A stretch of 64,000 nucleotides of DNA, taken from contig NZ_CP115463.1 in NCBI RefSeq assembly GCF_027912495.1, positions 4,228,501 through 4,292,500 of the forward strand, in the 5' to 3' direction. Below, in pieces: positions 8,259 to 16,290 of this stretch. The DNA is from Caulobacter sp. NIBR1757 (GTDB lineage Bacteria > Pseudomonadota > Alphaproteobacteria > Caulobacterales > Caulobacteraceae). How positions within the stretch are numbered: position 1 is the first letter of the stretch; each line of letters starts with the position of its first letter. The notes beneath the pieces were generated by a model. That model ran no database searches and was not told the origin of the DNA. It saw only the letters and a list, made by a program, of their open reading frames with translations. A program made the translations under genes and the position numbers.

Positions 8259-9371
8259 TCACATCGCCGGCGCGACAGATCGTCTTTTCGCCCATGAATC
8301 CATCAGAAGCTTCATGCGGGCGCGGGCCGGCTTCTCGATCAGGTGATAGCTGGCGGCGGCCAATGGAATCACCGAGGCGATGAACAGCAACCAGATGTAC
8401 CAGGGCAGCCGATCGTCTGTTGTATTCAACAATCTGGTTGCTGCATTCACAAACAGAAGCTTCCAGGGCACGCAGATCATATAGACCGAATAGCTGATCT
8501 CACCGAGATATACCGACGTTTGTCCGCTGGCGAATCGCGAACCATGCTCCGCCATCCCCGCGAGGCAGAGGATCAGCCCCCCGAAGCCGGCCACGGCCAG
8601 CAGATCCGGGGCCCCCGACACCGCGACCATCAGGGCGCCGGCGCCCATAAAAGCGGCGCCCACGGCCCCGGCCCGCAGCGTTTTGACCGCCCCGGCCCGC
8701 CACAGGCCATGCATGGCGCAGCCCAGCGCGAAGCAGGGAACGATGCGCAGGATGCCCCAGTGGATGGTGGCCTCGGTCAGACTCTCGCCGGTGAGGGCGG
8801 TATAGACGGGGTAGAGGACGGCCATGAAGCCGAGCGCCAGACCGGCCCCCAGCCAGGCGCGATGGCGCAGCCGCCAGGCGGCCCAGGCAAAGAGCGGGAA
8901 GGTCAGGTAGGCGAACCACTCGGCCGAGATCGACCAGCTGGGGTGGTTGAAGGCCGCCTGCGGGGCGGCGCCCCAGGCCTGCAGCAGCAGCAGGTTGGCG
9001 GGCAGCGACTCCCAGCTGAGGATGTTGGCGTCGATGGCGAAGCCGGCGGCGGTGGCCCCGACGCCCAGCGCCATGACGCCCAGCAGGGTGGCGAGATGCA
9101 GCGGATAGACCCGCGCCAGCCGGTTCCACAGGAAGGCCCCGTAACGGAACCGGCCCTCGCCGAAGCTTTCCAGATAGACGTGGCAGAGGATGAAGCCCGA
9201 CAGGGTGAAGAACAGCTCCACCCCCAGGTAGCCCTTGCCGATCAGGGCCGGCTCGACCAGGGCGGAGCCGGCGCCGACCTGCAGATTCGGCCAATAGTGA
9301 TAGAGCACGACCCACATGGCCGCGAAGAAACGCAGGCCCGTCAGCGGCTTGATATGGGCGGCGTCATTCAT
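8259..9371 (-). CDS. Acyltransferase 3 family membrane protein
   Basis: This 370-residue integral membrane protein belongs to the acyltransferase-3 (OafA/YrhL) family. The N-terminal signature is LTGLRFFAAMWVVLYHYWP, with the conserved family His and Arg. About ten membrane helices follow, and the C-terminus is basic (EKPARARMKLLM). Such enzymes O-acetylate or otherwise acylate surface polysaccharides, peptidoglycan or macrolides. The substrate is unknown, and it is not next to the polysaccharide locus of this window. The ATG at 9371 gives MNDAAHIKPLTGLR; a GTG 66 bp upstream is possible but adds residues atypical for the family. Confidence 0.83.
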   Translation of the reverse strand: MNDAAHIKPLTGLRFFAAMWVVLYHYWPNLQVGAGSALVEPALIGKGYLGVELFFTLSGFILCHVYLESFGEGRFRYGAFLWNRLARVYPLHLATLLGVMALGVGATAAGFAIDANILSWESLPANLLLLQAWGAAPQAAFNHPSWSISAEWFAYLTFPLFAWAAWRLRHRAWLGAGLALGFMAVLYPVYTALTGESLTEATIHWGILRIVPCFALGCAMHGLWRAGAVKTLRAGAVGAAFMGAGALMVAVSGAPDLLAVAGFGGLILCLAGMAEHGSRFASGQTSVYLGEISYSVYMICVPWKLLFVNAATRLLNTTDDRLPWYIWLLFIASVIPLAAASYHLIEKPARARMKLLMDSWAKRRSVAPAM

Positions 9372-9464
9372 CTCTGGGCCAACATTGTTCGAGGGGGTGC
9401 TTCCAATTGTCGCGGTCGATCCCAAGTATGAGCCCACGAAGGTTTAGGGAGGCTTGAGAGCCAC

Positions 9465-10232
9465 GTGGACGGAATCGCGCAACTTCTGACGGACCCGGCG
9501 GCCTGGGCGGCCCTGGTCACCCTGATCGTGATGGAGGTGGTGCTGGGGATCGACAACCTCATCTTCATCTCGATTCTCTCGAACAAGCTGCCCGAGGCCA
9601 ACCGCCAGAAGGTGCGGCGCCTCGGCATCGGCCTGGCCCTGGTCATGCGGCTGATCCTGCTGTCGACGATCGCCTGGATCGTCGGGCTGACGCAGCCGGT
9701 CTTCACCCTGTTCGGCAATGAATTCAGCTGGAAGGACCTGATCCTGATCGGCGGCGGCCTGTTCCTGATGTGGAAGGCGACCAAGGAAATCCACCACACG
9801 GTCGACCCGGCCCCGGACAACGGCGGCGTCCTGGACAAGACCGACGTGGTCATCACCAACGTCGGCTCGGCCATCTTCCAGATCGTGCTGCTCGACCTGG
9901 TCTTCTCGATCGACAGCATCCTGACCGCCGTCGGCATGACCGAGCACCTGCCGATCATGGTCGTCGCCGTGCTGGTCTCGATCACCGTCATGCTGCTGGC
10001 CGCCGACCCGCTGGGCAATTTCATCAACAAGAACCCGACGGTGGTGATGCTGGCGCTGGGCTTCCTGCTGATGATCGGCATGGTGCTGATCGCCGACGGC
10101 TTCGGCATGCATGTGCCCAAGGGGTACATCTACGCGGCGATGGCGTTCTCGGCGGGGGTCGAGGCGCTGAACATGTGGAGCCGGGCGCGGCAGGCGAGGC
10201 GGGCGCAGGCGTCGGAGGAGACGCGGCATTAG
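9465..10232 (+). CDS. TerC-family membrane protein
   Basis: The 255-residue product is a TerC/YjbE-type integral membrane protein with seven predicted membrane helices. The family motifs are present: [15 protein letters not shown] near residue 25 and [14 protein letters not shown] near residue 145. The acidic residues in these helices are thought to bind metal in TerC/Alx proteins, which are linked to manganese export and tellurite resistance. The start codon is GTG, preceded by a GGGAGGCTT ribosome site. It is divergent from the acyltransferase gene and marks the left edge of the lower-GC RiPP island. Confidence 0.88.
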   Translation: MDGIAQLLTDPAAWAALVTLIVMEVVLGIDNLIFISILSNKLPEANRQKVRRLGIGLALVMRLILLSTIAWIVGLTQPVFTLFGNEFSWKDLILIGGGLFLMWKATKEIHHTVDPAPDNGGVLDKTDVVITNVGSAIFQIVLLDLVFSIDSILTAVGMTEHLPIMVVAVLVSITVMLLAADPLGNFINKNPTVVMLALGFLLMIGMVLIADGFGMHVPKGYIYAAMAFSAGVEALNMWSRARQARRAQASEETRH

Positions 10233-10656
10233 GGGGTCAGCGAGACGCCAGGGAGGGCCGGCTTGCGGTCAGGCTTCACCGGGAGACGTCGTGAAGCCTG
10301 CTTCCGCGGGATGGAAAGCTGTACTGTTGGCCTGAGTGAAAGGCCCGTACCGCGCTAGAATCGACCTTGGCTTCACCCCCTATGTCAGGCCGCCCCGCCA
10401 AGACGGCCCTCCACGGCGATGATACGAAGCGGCGCGCTTCAAGGCATGGTGGATGCAGGACAACCACGGTGACTCGCACGCCGACTTCGAGCAGGGCGGG
10501 GTCCCGAAAGCCCGTCGCCCGGACGGGCGAACGAAGCTTCAACACGACCGTGAGTCACACAACTACCAGACTAAAGAATCGCAACCCCTATTGACGATTG
10601 TTAACCGTTCGTTAACGATACGCGCTCGAGTGGCAACCGGGATGGGGGATAGGCTT
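10233..10656 (+). other. 424-bp gene-free stretch with RiPP promoter region
   Basis: I see no convincing gene here. Composition changes from very GC-rich beside terC to more AT-rich near the RiPP genes, so the left boundary of the island probably lies inside. The last 70 bp hold a promoter-like TTGACG at 10591-10596 and the CtrA box listed separately. The middle part has a few short imperfect repeats around GCTTCA but no clear RNA gene. Confidence 0.5.
10601..10616 (+). promoter_or_regulatory. CtrA-type binding site upstream of the RiPP precursor
   Basis: The sequence TTAA-CCGTTCG-TTAAC is a perfect match to the CtrA consensus TTAA-N7-TTAAC known in Caulobacterales. It lies 41 bp before the precursor ATG and just after a TTGACG hexamer, overlapping the likely promoter. 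CtrA at such positions either activates or represses, depending on its place relative to the -35 element. The match is seen directly; regulation by CtrA is inferred. Confidence 0.6.
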
Positions 10657-10893
10657 ATGAGTGTCCGGGATCTTGTTCGGAAGGGCATCGAATCCAGAGC
10701 GAACGAAGGCGTCACGGGGGGTGGTAGCCGCTTGTTGCGCGATCAGGAGCTGGACCAGATTTCTGGCGGCTGCGAACCTCCGAAAATGGTGTTTATCGTC
10801 GATCACAGCCAGTTCTCGCAGACGAGCAACCACTACCGAGACGTCGCTACTGGCCACTTCGAGTGGGAATACGACATTTCCTGCATCTACTAG
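10657..10893 (+). CDS. RiPP precursor peptide with double-glycine leader
   Basis: The 78-residue peptide has a leader of 38 residues ending LLRDQELDQISGG. Hydrophobic residues sit at -4 (Ile), -7 (Leu) and -12 (Leu) relative to the Gly-Gly, exactly as in leaders cut by C39 peptidases. The 40-residue core (39-78) is rich in aromatics and charges. It begins and nearly ends with Cys (39 and 76) and offers several aromatic-X-X triplets (FSQ, YRD, FEW, WEY) of the kind cyclised by three-residue cyclophane enzymes. A GGGGGAT site precedes the ATG. The radical SAM gene starts 3 bp after the stop. I do not recognise the core as a known product. Confidence 0.75.
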   Translation: MSVRDLVRKGIESRANEGVTGGGSRLLRDQELDQISGGCEPPKMVFIVDHSQFSQTSNHYRDVATGHFEWEYDISCIY

Positions 10894-10896
10894 GCG

Positions 10897-12123
10897 GTGT
10901 CGTCCTTGGTGGCGGCGTACGCACCGCTCCCTGAGGTCTTGTCGCAACGACAAGCGCTGGGGTTTGTCGTCAAGGTAGCAGAGCGCTGCAACATCGCCTG
11001 CTCCTACTGCTACTTCTTTTTCCACGGCGACCAGACCTATCGGGAACATCCGGCCTACATCTCCGAGGCGACATGCGATGGCTTCGTTGACTACGTCGCT
11101 GAGACGGCTTCGACGCTTGGCCTAAAGACAGTCACTGTCGGGCTCCACGGCGGCGAGCCGTTGATGGCGCCAAAGGCCCGGATTGATGAGTTTTGCAGGA
11201 AGCTACGAGAGTTGCCGCAGCGCACCGCGCTGGAGACGGTAAGTATCACCCTCCAAAGCAACGGCATGTTGATAGACCAAGAGTGGATCGAAATTTTTCG
11301 TCGGCATCGTGTTGCGGTCGGAATCAGTCTCGACGGGCCCAAAGAGAAGAACGACAGGGCGCGGATCGACAAGCGCGGCCGTGGCACCTATGACCGCACG
11401 ATCTCTGGATACCAACGCCTTGTGGGTGCGGCCCATCGAGGTGAAGCTGCGCTGCCTGGTCTGCTCGGTGTGATGGATCCGGAGCTAAGCGGGCGGGACG
11501 TGGCCCGGCACTTCGTTGAGGAACTGAAGTGTCGCCACCTGAATTTTCTCACCCCTGATATCCATTTCGACGATCCAATCGCGACGGCCAAATACATCGA
11601 TGGCGTCGGTCGATTCATGATCGAAGTCTTTCGGTACTGGGTGGAATTGGATGATCCGGAAGTCTCAATTCGTTTTATCGATGAGATCTCCAACTGTCTC
11701 CAGTCGGATGACTTCGCTCGTCAGGCCAGATCTGACGCACGCGAATACAGGCATCTCTTCACCATCTCATCCAATGGGGATATCGGACCGGAAGACACGA
11801 TCAAGACCGTGGCGCCACGCTTCCGCGGAGATGAGTTCAACATCTCGCGAAGCACCATAGCGGACGTCCTGGGGAGCTCGCCGTGGGAGGAGATTGGCCG
11901 CGCGCGCTTCCAACCTCCCGAACGCTGCAAGACGTGCGAGTGGTGGGGCGTTTGCCGTGGCGGCAGCATCACCAATCGCTACAGCGAGGCACGCGGCTTC
12001 GACAACCCATCGGTGTTTTGCAGCGCCCTGCAGGCCTTCTATGGCGAGGTAGCTGCCTGGCTGGTCGAAAGCGGTGTGAACATCGAACGCATTCTGGACC
12101 GCCTACACGCGGCCCATGACTAG
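10897..12123 (+). CDS. Radical SAM/SPASM peptide maturase (XyeB/GrrM-like)
   Basis: The 408-residue enzyme has the radical SAM cluster motif CNIACSYC (Cys 31, 35, 38), the HGGEPLM segment near residue 84, and a C-terminal SPASM region with CKTCEWWGVC (Cys 344, 347, 353) and a later FCSAL Cys. The segments SNGMLIDQEWI, ISLDGP, and GRGTYDRTISG are characteristic of maturases that form cyclophane crosslinks in XYE, GRR and related RiPPs. It should modify the upstream precursor using SAM and auxiliary 4Fe-4S clusters. The start is a GTG 3 bp past the precursor stop, implying translational coupling. The specific chemistry is inferred from family resemblance. Confidence 0.85.
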   Translation: MSSLVAAYAPLPEVLSQRQALGFVVKVAERCNIACSYCYFFFHGDQTYREHPAYISEATCDGFVDYVAETASTLGLKTVTVGLHGGEPLMAPKARIDEFCRKLRELPQRTALETVSITLQSNGMLIDQEWIEIFRRHRVAVGISLDGPKEKNDRARIDKRGRGTYDRTISGYQRLVGAAHRGEAALPGLLGVMDPELSGRDVARHFVEELKCRHLNFLTPDIHFDDPIATAKYIDGVGRFMIEVFRYWVELDDPEVSIRFIDEISNCLQSDDFARQARSDAREYRHLFTISSNGDIGPEDTIKTVAPRFRGDEFNISRSTIADVLGSSPWEEIGRARFQPPERCKTCEWWGVCRGGSITNRYSEARGFDNPSVFCSALQAFYGEVAAWLVESGVNIERILDRLHAAHD

Positions 12124-12133
12124 CGAAGTCATT

Positions 12134-12571
12134 TCAATGTCGTTCTTCGGCGACCACATCAAGAGACACCCGCGCCCGCGTCGCGGGCAGCTTGTTGACG
12201 ACCGAGAAAGAGACGGGGAGCCGAGCCACCTCGGGGTACTCGGCGATGACAGCGATGGCAGCCTCGCGATCGGCTTCGTTTCGGGTGCTGATCCGCACCT
12301 CAAGAACCTCGCTCCAGTCAGCGCTCTCGGCAGCCATCATCGCCCTCGTCCGCTCGAGCGCGCCTTTCAACTCCGTCGCCACGTCCGGATAGACTTTGGC
12401 ATCGGGGGAGCCGGAGGTCGCGAAACGCGACAGCCCAGGGCGTTCGCGGAAGATCTGTTCGGCGGCAGGGCCGCTCAACTGATCAATCAGAGACGGCGCC
12501 ATGTCAGCCTTCGCCGCGCTGGCGGCGAAAAAGGTCAGGGCCGAAAGCGCTATAGCTGCTCGCCGGTGCAT
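12134..12571 (-). CDS. Small secreted protein of unknown function within the RiPP locus
   Basis: The 145-residue product has a clear signal peptide (residues 1-22, cleavage likely after AAKA), giving a mature protein of about 122 residues without cysteines or membrane segments. The C-terminal half contains a hydrophobic beta-rich stretch (LPVSFSVVNKL). I recognise no domain. It is oriented against the biosynthetic genes: convergent with the maturase (10 bp gap) and divergent from the HlyD-like gene, so it has its own promoter in 12572-12688. Its position suggests an immunity, processing or effector role, but nothing in the sequence proves this. Confidence 0.7.
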   Translation of the reverse strand: MHRRAAIALSALTFFAASAAKADMAPSLIDQLSGPAAEQIFRERPGLSRFATSGSPDAKVYPDVATELKGALERTRAMMAAESADWSEVLEVRISTRNEADREAAIAVIAEYPEVARLPVSFSVVNKLPATRARVSLDVVAEERH

Positions 12572-12688
12572 GTGAAGCCTCCGTGGATGATGCCTCGAGC
12601 ATTACGCCGACATGGTTAAGGCTCTCTATCTAACGTTGAGCGCGCCACGACCTGGCCTGTTGGCGGCCCTAAGCCTGGCGTTCGCATA

Positions 12689-13120
12689 GTGGGCGAGCCG
12701 ACACTGTCATTCTCGTCGGAAACCGATGACGAGCCGTGCACACCGCCGCCTTCAGCATTCCTGCTGCTGGCGGCCAGCATCATCGGCCTGGCGTTCTCTT
12801 TGGTCAGCCCCTGGATTCCGCTCTCTGTCGAAGTATCGGGAGTGGTCGCCCCAAACGGCCGGCTCGTCGTCCGGGGGGCTTCGCGCGAAGCCTGCACACT
12901 CCTGGGGGTTGCACAGGACATTCACGTCCGTTCGGCTCACGGCGAACACAGGTGGGAAGGTTCAGCGCCTTGCCTGGCGACGGGGCCGGCGAGCGTTCAA
13001 GTGAGGCTCCCCCGTGAAATGGTCGTGCCAAAAGGCACCCCTGTCGTCATGACCGGCACGCGCTGGGTTTCGCCACTGGCGCTCTATCGTATGCATCAGC
13101 CGATCGAGCTCGTCCGATGA
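12689..13120 (+). CDS. Short HlyD-like membrane fusion protein
   Basis: The 143-residue product has one membrane segment (about residues 23-48) preceded by a short cytoplasmic tail. A fragment resembling the start of HlyD-type adaptors follows: VEVSGVVAPNGRLVVRG, then a beta-rich periplasmic part. Normal HlyD/MFP proteins are 350-450 residues with a coiled-coil hairpin and two lipoyl halves. This one lacks the hairpin entirely and keeps roughly one beta-barrel-like domain. It starts with GTG and its stop overlaps the ATG of the exporter (ATGA), so the two are coupled. It could be a minimal adaptor or a decayed one. Confidence 0.6.
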   Translation: MGEPTLSFSSETDDEPCTPPPSAFLLLAASIIGLAFSLVSPWIPLSVEVSGVVAPNGRLVVRGASREACTLLGVAQDIHVRSAHGEHRWEGSAPCLATGPASVQVRLPREMVVPKGTPVVMTGTRWVSPLALYRMHQPIELVR

Positions 13121-15234
13121 GGTTCGTGCCCCAATCAGAGTCGGCTGAGTGTGGTCTCGCCTGCCTTTGCATGATCAGCCAACACTGCGGCCGGCCGATG
13201 GGTCTTGCACAACTGCGGACGTTGTTTCCGCCCTCCACGCGAGGCATGACTCTTCGCGACCTGTTGGCGGCCGGAAAGATCGCCGGATTGGCGGGCGAGG
13301 CCTATGCCATGGACGCGACCGCCCTTCGCGCTCGCGACGAACCGGCGATCCTGCACTGGCGTGGCCAGCACTTTGTGGTGCTGCGAAAGCTGACCAGCGA
13401 GAAGGCCCTTATCTTCGATCCTGAAGAAGGGCCGCTGACGATCCCGAGGGCTGAGTTCGACAGGGTCTATTCCGGTGTAGCGGTCATCTTCGGCATTTCC
13501 GGAGATCCGGCGCCAGAAGCGACTTCGTCCTCGGGCTGGCGCGCGTTGCTGCGCCACGCCAGACCACCAGCTGGCCCTATCGGGCTCGCCTTTGTCCTTA
13601 CATTGGCGCTGGAGGCACTGGCTTTGGTGGCCCCCCTTTACATGCAGATCATCATCGACCGGGCCTTGTCCTGGTCGATCAAGAGCCTGATCCTGCCAAC
13701 GGCGGCCTTCTTCCTGATTGTCTACGCGGTGCAGGCACTGCTCGGTTACCTTCGCAGCATGACGCTCGAAGGGCTCAGTCGGCGGTTGGGCCGAGAACTG
13801 TCGGCTTCAGTCGCGGCGCACCTGCTGACCATCCCTGTCCGGTTCTTTCTTTCGCGTGGCCCCGCCGATGTTCTGTCCAAATTCCAGTCCGTGCACCGCA
13901 TCAAGATCTGGCTGACGCGCGATTTGGTCGATGCCGTGATCAACGTCCTGGTCTTGGTCATCTCCGCAGCGATTATGCTGTCCTACGATCCGACCTTGTC
14001 GGCGGTGTCCGGCGCCTTGGTGCTTGGCATTTGTGGATTTCGGTTCTTCTGGGCCGAGCGGGAAGCGGCCCTGACGCAGAAGGAAGTCGTTACGAGTGCA
14101 CAGGAAGCCGGCGCGATGCTTCAGAACATTCGCGCCATTCAATCCATCAAGGCCCAAGGCCTTGAAGCCCCACGTTTCGGCATCTGGCGCAAAAGCCATT
14201 GGGCATACTCGGGCGCATCGTTCAGTTCTCGGATATTTGGCGCCAGGATAAACGAAATCGAAGGCTTGTTACTGGCCATCGAGAATTTGCTAATCGTTGC
14301 CTTTGGCGCGTTTCTGATCTTGAACAAGCAACTGACGCTGGGAGTCCTCCTGGCATTCTTCGTATATCGGCTGTACGTGCGCCAGAGAGCACTCAGTCTG
14401 GTTAGGACAGCTGTTCAGCTTCGCTCTTCACGCATCCATCTCGACCGAGTTCATGACCTTCTGGATCAGCCGCCCGAGAACGGTATTTTCTCTGGGGAGG
14501 GGAACCCGTTGATCCACCTTCCCCGCATTGTCGGTGAGATTGAATTCCAGGATGTCAGCTTCCGCTACGCGGCGAACGATCGCGACGTGTTGCAGAACGT
14601 CACGTTTCGGATTGCGCCGGGCGAAGCGGTCGGCCTGACCGGGGCATCCGGCTCAGGGAAGTCGACGCTCATTCGATTGATGCTGGGATTGGTGCGCCCG
14701 ACAAAGGGAAGAGTGCTGATTGACGGCATCGACATAGATCGCCTGTACCTGCCCGCGTTCCGGCAGCGGGTGGGAATCGTGTTGCAGGACGACGAAGTTT
14801 TCGAAGGCACGATTCGGGAGAACATCACGAACTTTGACGACACGGCGAGCGATGAAGCCGTTCGGGCTGCTGCTGAGGCCGCCAACATCGCTCAGGAAAT
14901 CGACATGATGCCTATGGGCTTCGACACGCCGCTGTCCGCAGGAGCTGGCACTTTTTCGTCAGGCCAGAAGCAACGCATCTATCTGGCAAGGTTGTTCTAT
15001 CGGAGTCCCGCTCTAATCATCCTCGATGAAGGGACGGCCAATCTCGACCCGGCGAATGACCAGCGCGTCGCGGCAGTGCTGAGTGAAATTCCCGTCACCC
15101 GCATATATGTTGCGCATAGCTCCGCCCTGCTCCAGCGGGCGGACCGGACATTCAGCGTCCGGGATGGCCGGGTCGCCGAAGCCGTCTCGACCGCCGGGGG
15201 CCTTGGCCAGGACTCACGGACCAGTCACAGCTAG
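13117..15234 (+). CDS. Peptidase-containing ABC transporter (C39 peptidase, PCAT)
   Basis: The 705-residue protein combines three modules. First is a C39 peptidase (residues 1-125) with catalytic Cys 12 in QSESAECGLAC, His in HFVVLRKL and Asp in FDPEEG. Then come six membrane helices (about 145-420). Last is an ABC ATPase with Walker A GASGSGKST (about 509-517), a slightly degenerate signature FSSGQKQ and Walker B ALIILDEGTANLD. Such transporters cut double-glycine leaders and export the mature peptide across the inner membrane. Its partner is the double-glycine precursor at 10657. Complete and intact by eye. Confidence 0.92.
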   Translation: MRFVPQSESAECGLACLCMISQHCGRPMGLAQLRTLFPPSTRGMTLRDLLAAGKIAGLAGEAYAMDATALRARDEPAILHWRGQHFVVLRKLTSEKALIFDPEEGPLTIPRAEFDRVYSGVAVIFGISGDPAPEATSSSGWRALLRHARPPAGPIGLAFVLTLALEALALVAPLYMQIIIDRALSWSIKSLILPTAAFFLIVYAVQALLGYLRSMTLEGLSRRLGRELSASVAAHLLTIPVRFFLSRGPADVLSKFQSVHRIKIWLTRDLVDAVINVLVLVISAAIMLSYDPTLSAVSGALVLGICGFRFFWAEREAALTQKEVVTSAQEAGAMLQNIRAIQSIKAQGLEAPRFGIWRKSHWAYSGASFSSRIFGARINEIEGLLLAIENLLIVAFGAFLILNKQLTLGVLLAFFVYRLYVRQRALSLVRTAVQLRSSRIHLDRVHDLLDQPPENGIFSGEGNPLIHLPRIVGEIEFQDVSFRYAANDRDVLQNVTFRIAPGEAVGLTGASGSGKSTLIRLMLGLVRPTKGRVLIDGIDIDRLYLPAFRQRVGIVLQDDEVFEGTIRENITNFDDTASDEAVRAAAEAANIAQEIDMMPMGFDTPLSAGAGTFSSGQKQRIYLARLFYRSPALIILDEGTANLDPANDQRVAAVLSEIPVTRIYVAHSSALLQRADRTFSVRDGRVAEAVSTAGGLGQDSRTSHS

Positions 15235-15292
15235 GCCCTGACGAGCGGAAGCCCATCCGTCAGGCCGTCAAGGACTGACGCCTCCCGGAAAG

Positions 15293-15320
15293 CCTGCTCC
15301 GCCCGCGTGCCTGGAGCAGG
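15293..15320 (+). terminator. Possible terminator after the exporter gene
   Basis: An 8-bp inverted repeat (CCTGCTCC and GGAGCAGG, 12-bp loop) lies about 60 bp after the exporter stop. A T-rich tail is lacking, so this is only a weak terminator candidate. Confidence 0.3.
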
Positions 15321-15404
15321 GCTCCTGACAAGGCAGTGGTTCCGACGGTCTCGCGCGGGCCCGGCGACGGCAGGAGCACAGGGTCCGCCGCCACCGGCCC
15401 CGCC

Positions 15405-16139
15405 TCAGAACGCCCCGCCCATCGGGCGGACGATCATCTCGTTGACGGCGACGTCGGCGGGCTGCTCGATGGCGTAGCGGATGGCCTGGGCGATGACGTC
15501 GGGCTTCAGGGCGACCCGGCGCGCCTCCTCGATGTAGGCGGCGGTGTCGGGGTCGGTGATGGTGGCGGCGAGTTCGCTCTCCACGACGCCGGGCGAGATG
15601 ACCGTGGTGCGGATTTCGGGATGCTCCTGGCGCAGGCCCTCGGTGATGGTCCACACCGCCGCCTTGGTGGCCGAATAGACCGCCGTCGTCGGCCAGACGC
15701 CATGGGCCGCGACCGAGGCGACGTTGACGACATGGCCGGCGCCCTGGGCCTGGAAGCGGGGCAGGACCGCCGCGATGCCGTTGAGCACGCCGCGCACGTT
15801 GACGTCGATCATCCGGTCCCACTCGTCGGTCTTCAGCGCCGTCAGCGGCGACAGCGGCATCAGGCCGGCGTTGTTGACGATGACATCGACGCGGCCAAAG
15901 CGGGCCTCGGCGAAGGCGATGAAGGCTTCGAAGGCCGCGCGGTCGGCGACATCGAGCCCCTGGAAGGCGGCCACGCCGCCGGCGGCCTGGATCTCCTGGG
16001 CAAGCGCCTGCAGCCGCCCGGTGCGGCGGGCGCCGAGGACGACCTTCATGCCGGCGGCGGCGAGCCCGCGGGCCGTGGCCTCGCCGATGCCGCTGCTCGC
16101 GCCGGTGATGACGACGACCTTGCCTTGCGTGTCTGACAT
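15405..16139 (-). CDS. SDR-family NAD(P)-dependent oxidoreductase
   Basis: The 244-residue enzyme is a classical short-chain dehydrogenase. The cofactor motif TGASSGIG is near residue 12, NNAG in VIVNNAGLMPLS near residue 85, and the catalytic YSATK near residue 150. The preceding Ser is in VNVASV. The segment VLGARRTGRL resembles NADP-preferring members (Arg after strand 2). The substrate is unknown. The ATG at 16139 has a GGAGCTC ribosome site; a longer frame extends upstream without homology. It is divergent from an AraC-family gene 150 bp away, a common regulator-target arrangement. Confidence 0.9.
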   Translation of the reverse strand: MSDTQGKVVVITGASSGIGEATARGLAAAGMKVVLGARRTGRLQALAQEIQAAGGVAAFQGLDVADRAAFEAFIAFAEARFGRVDVIVNNAGLMPLSPLTALKTDEWDRMIDVNVRGVLNGIAAVLPRFQAQGAGHVVNVASVAAHGVWPTTAVYSATKAAVWTITEGLRQEHPEIRTTVISPGVVESELAATITDPDTAAYIEEARRVALKPDVIAQAIRYAIEQPADVAVNEMIVRPMGGAF

Positions 16140-16290
16140 GATGTTCGAGCTCCTTTTTCGCCGACATGGGATGTCGTCGACGCTGAAGCCTTCTCGTCCG
16201 AACGGCGGGGCGAGCGGTAGAACAGCCCTCCGCCATTCTTGCACGATCCTCCAGGCGCTGTTCGCGGCTCTTGCTCCTCACGGGGGCCGG

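Noticed and set aside
10276..10545. 89-residue minus-strand frame in the gap before the RiPP precursor
   Set aside because: No ribosome site, no domain, and it lies in a region of changing composition; there is no support for a gene.
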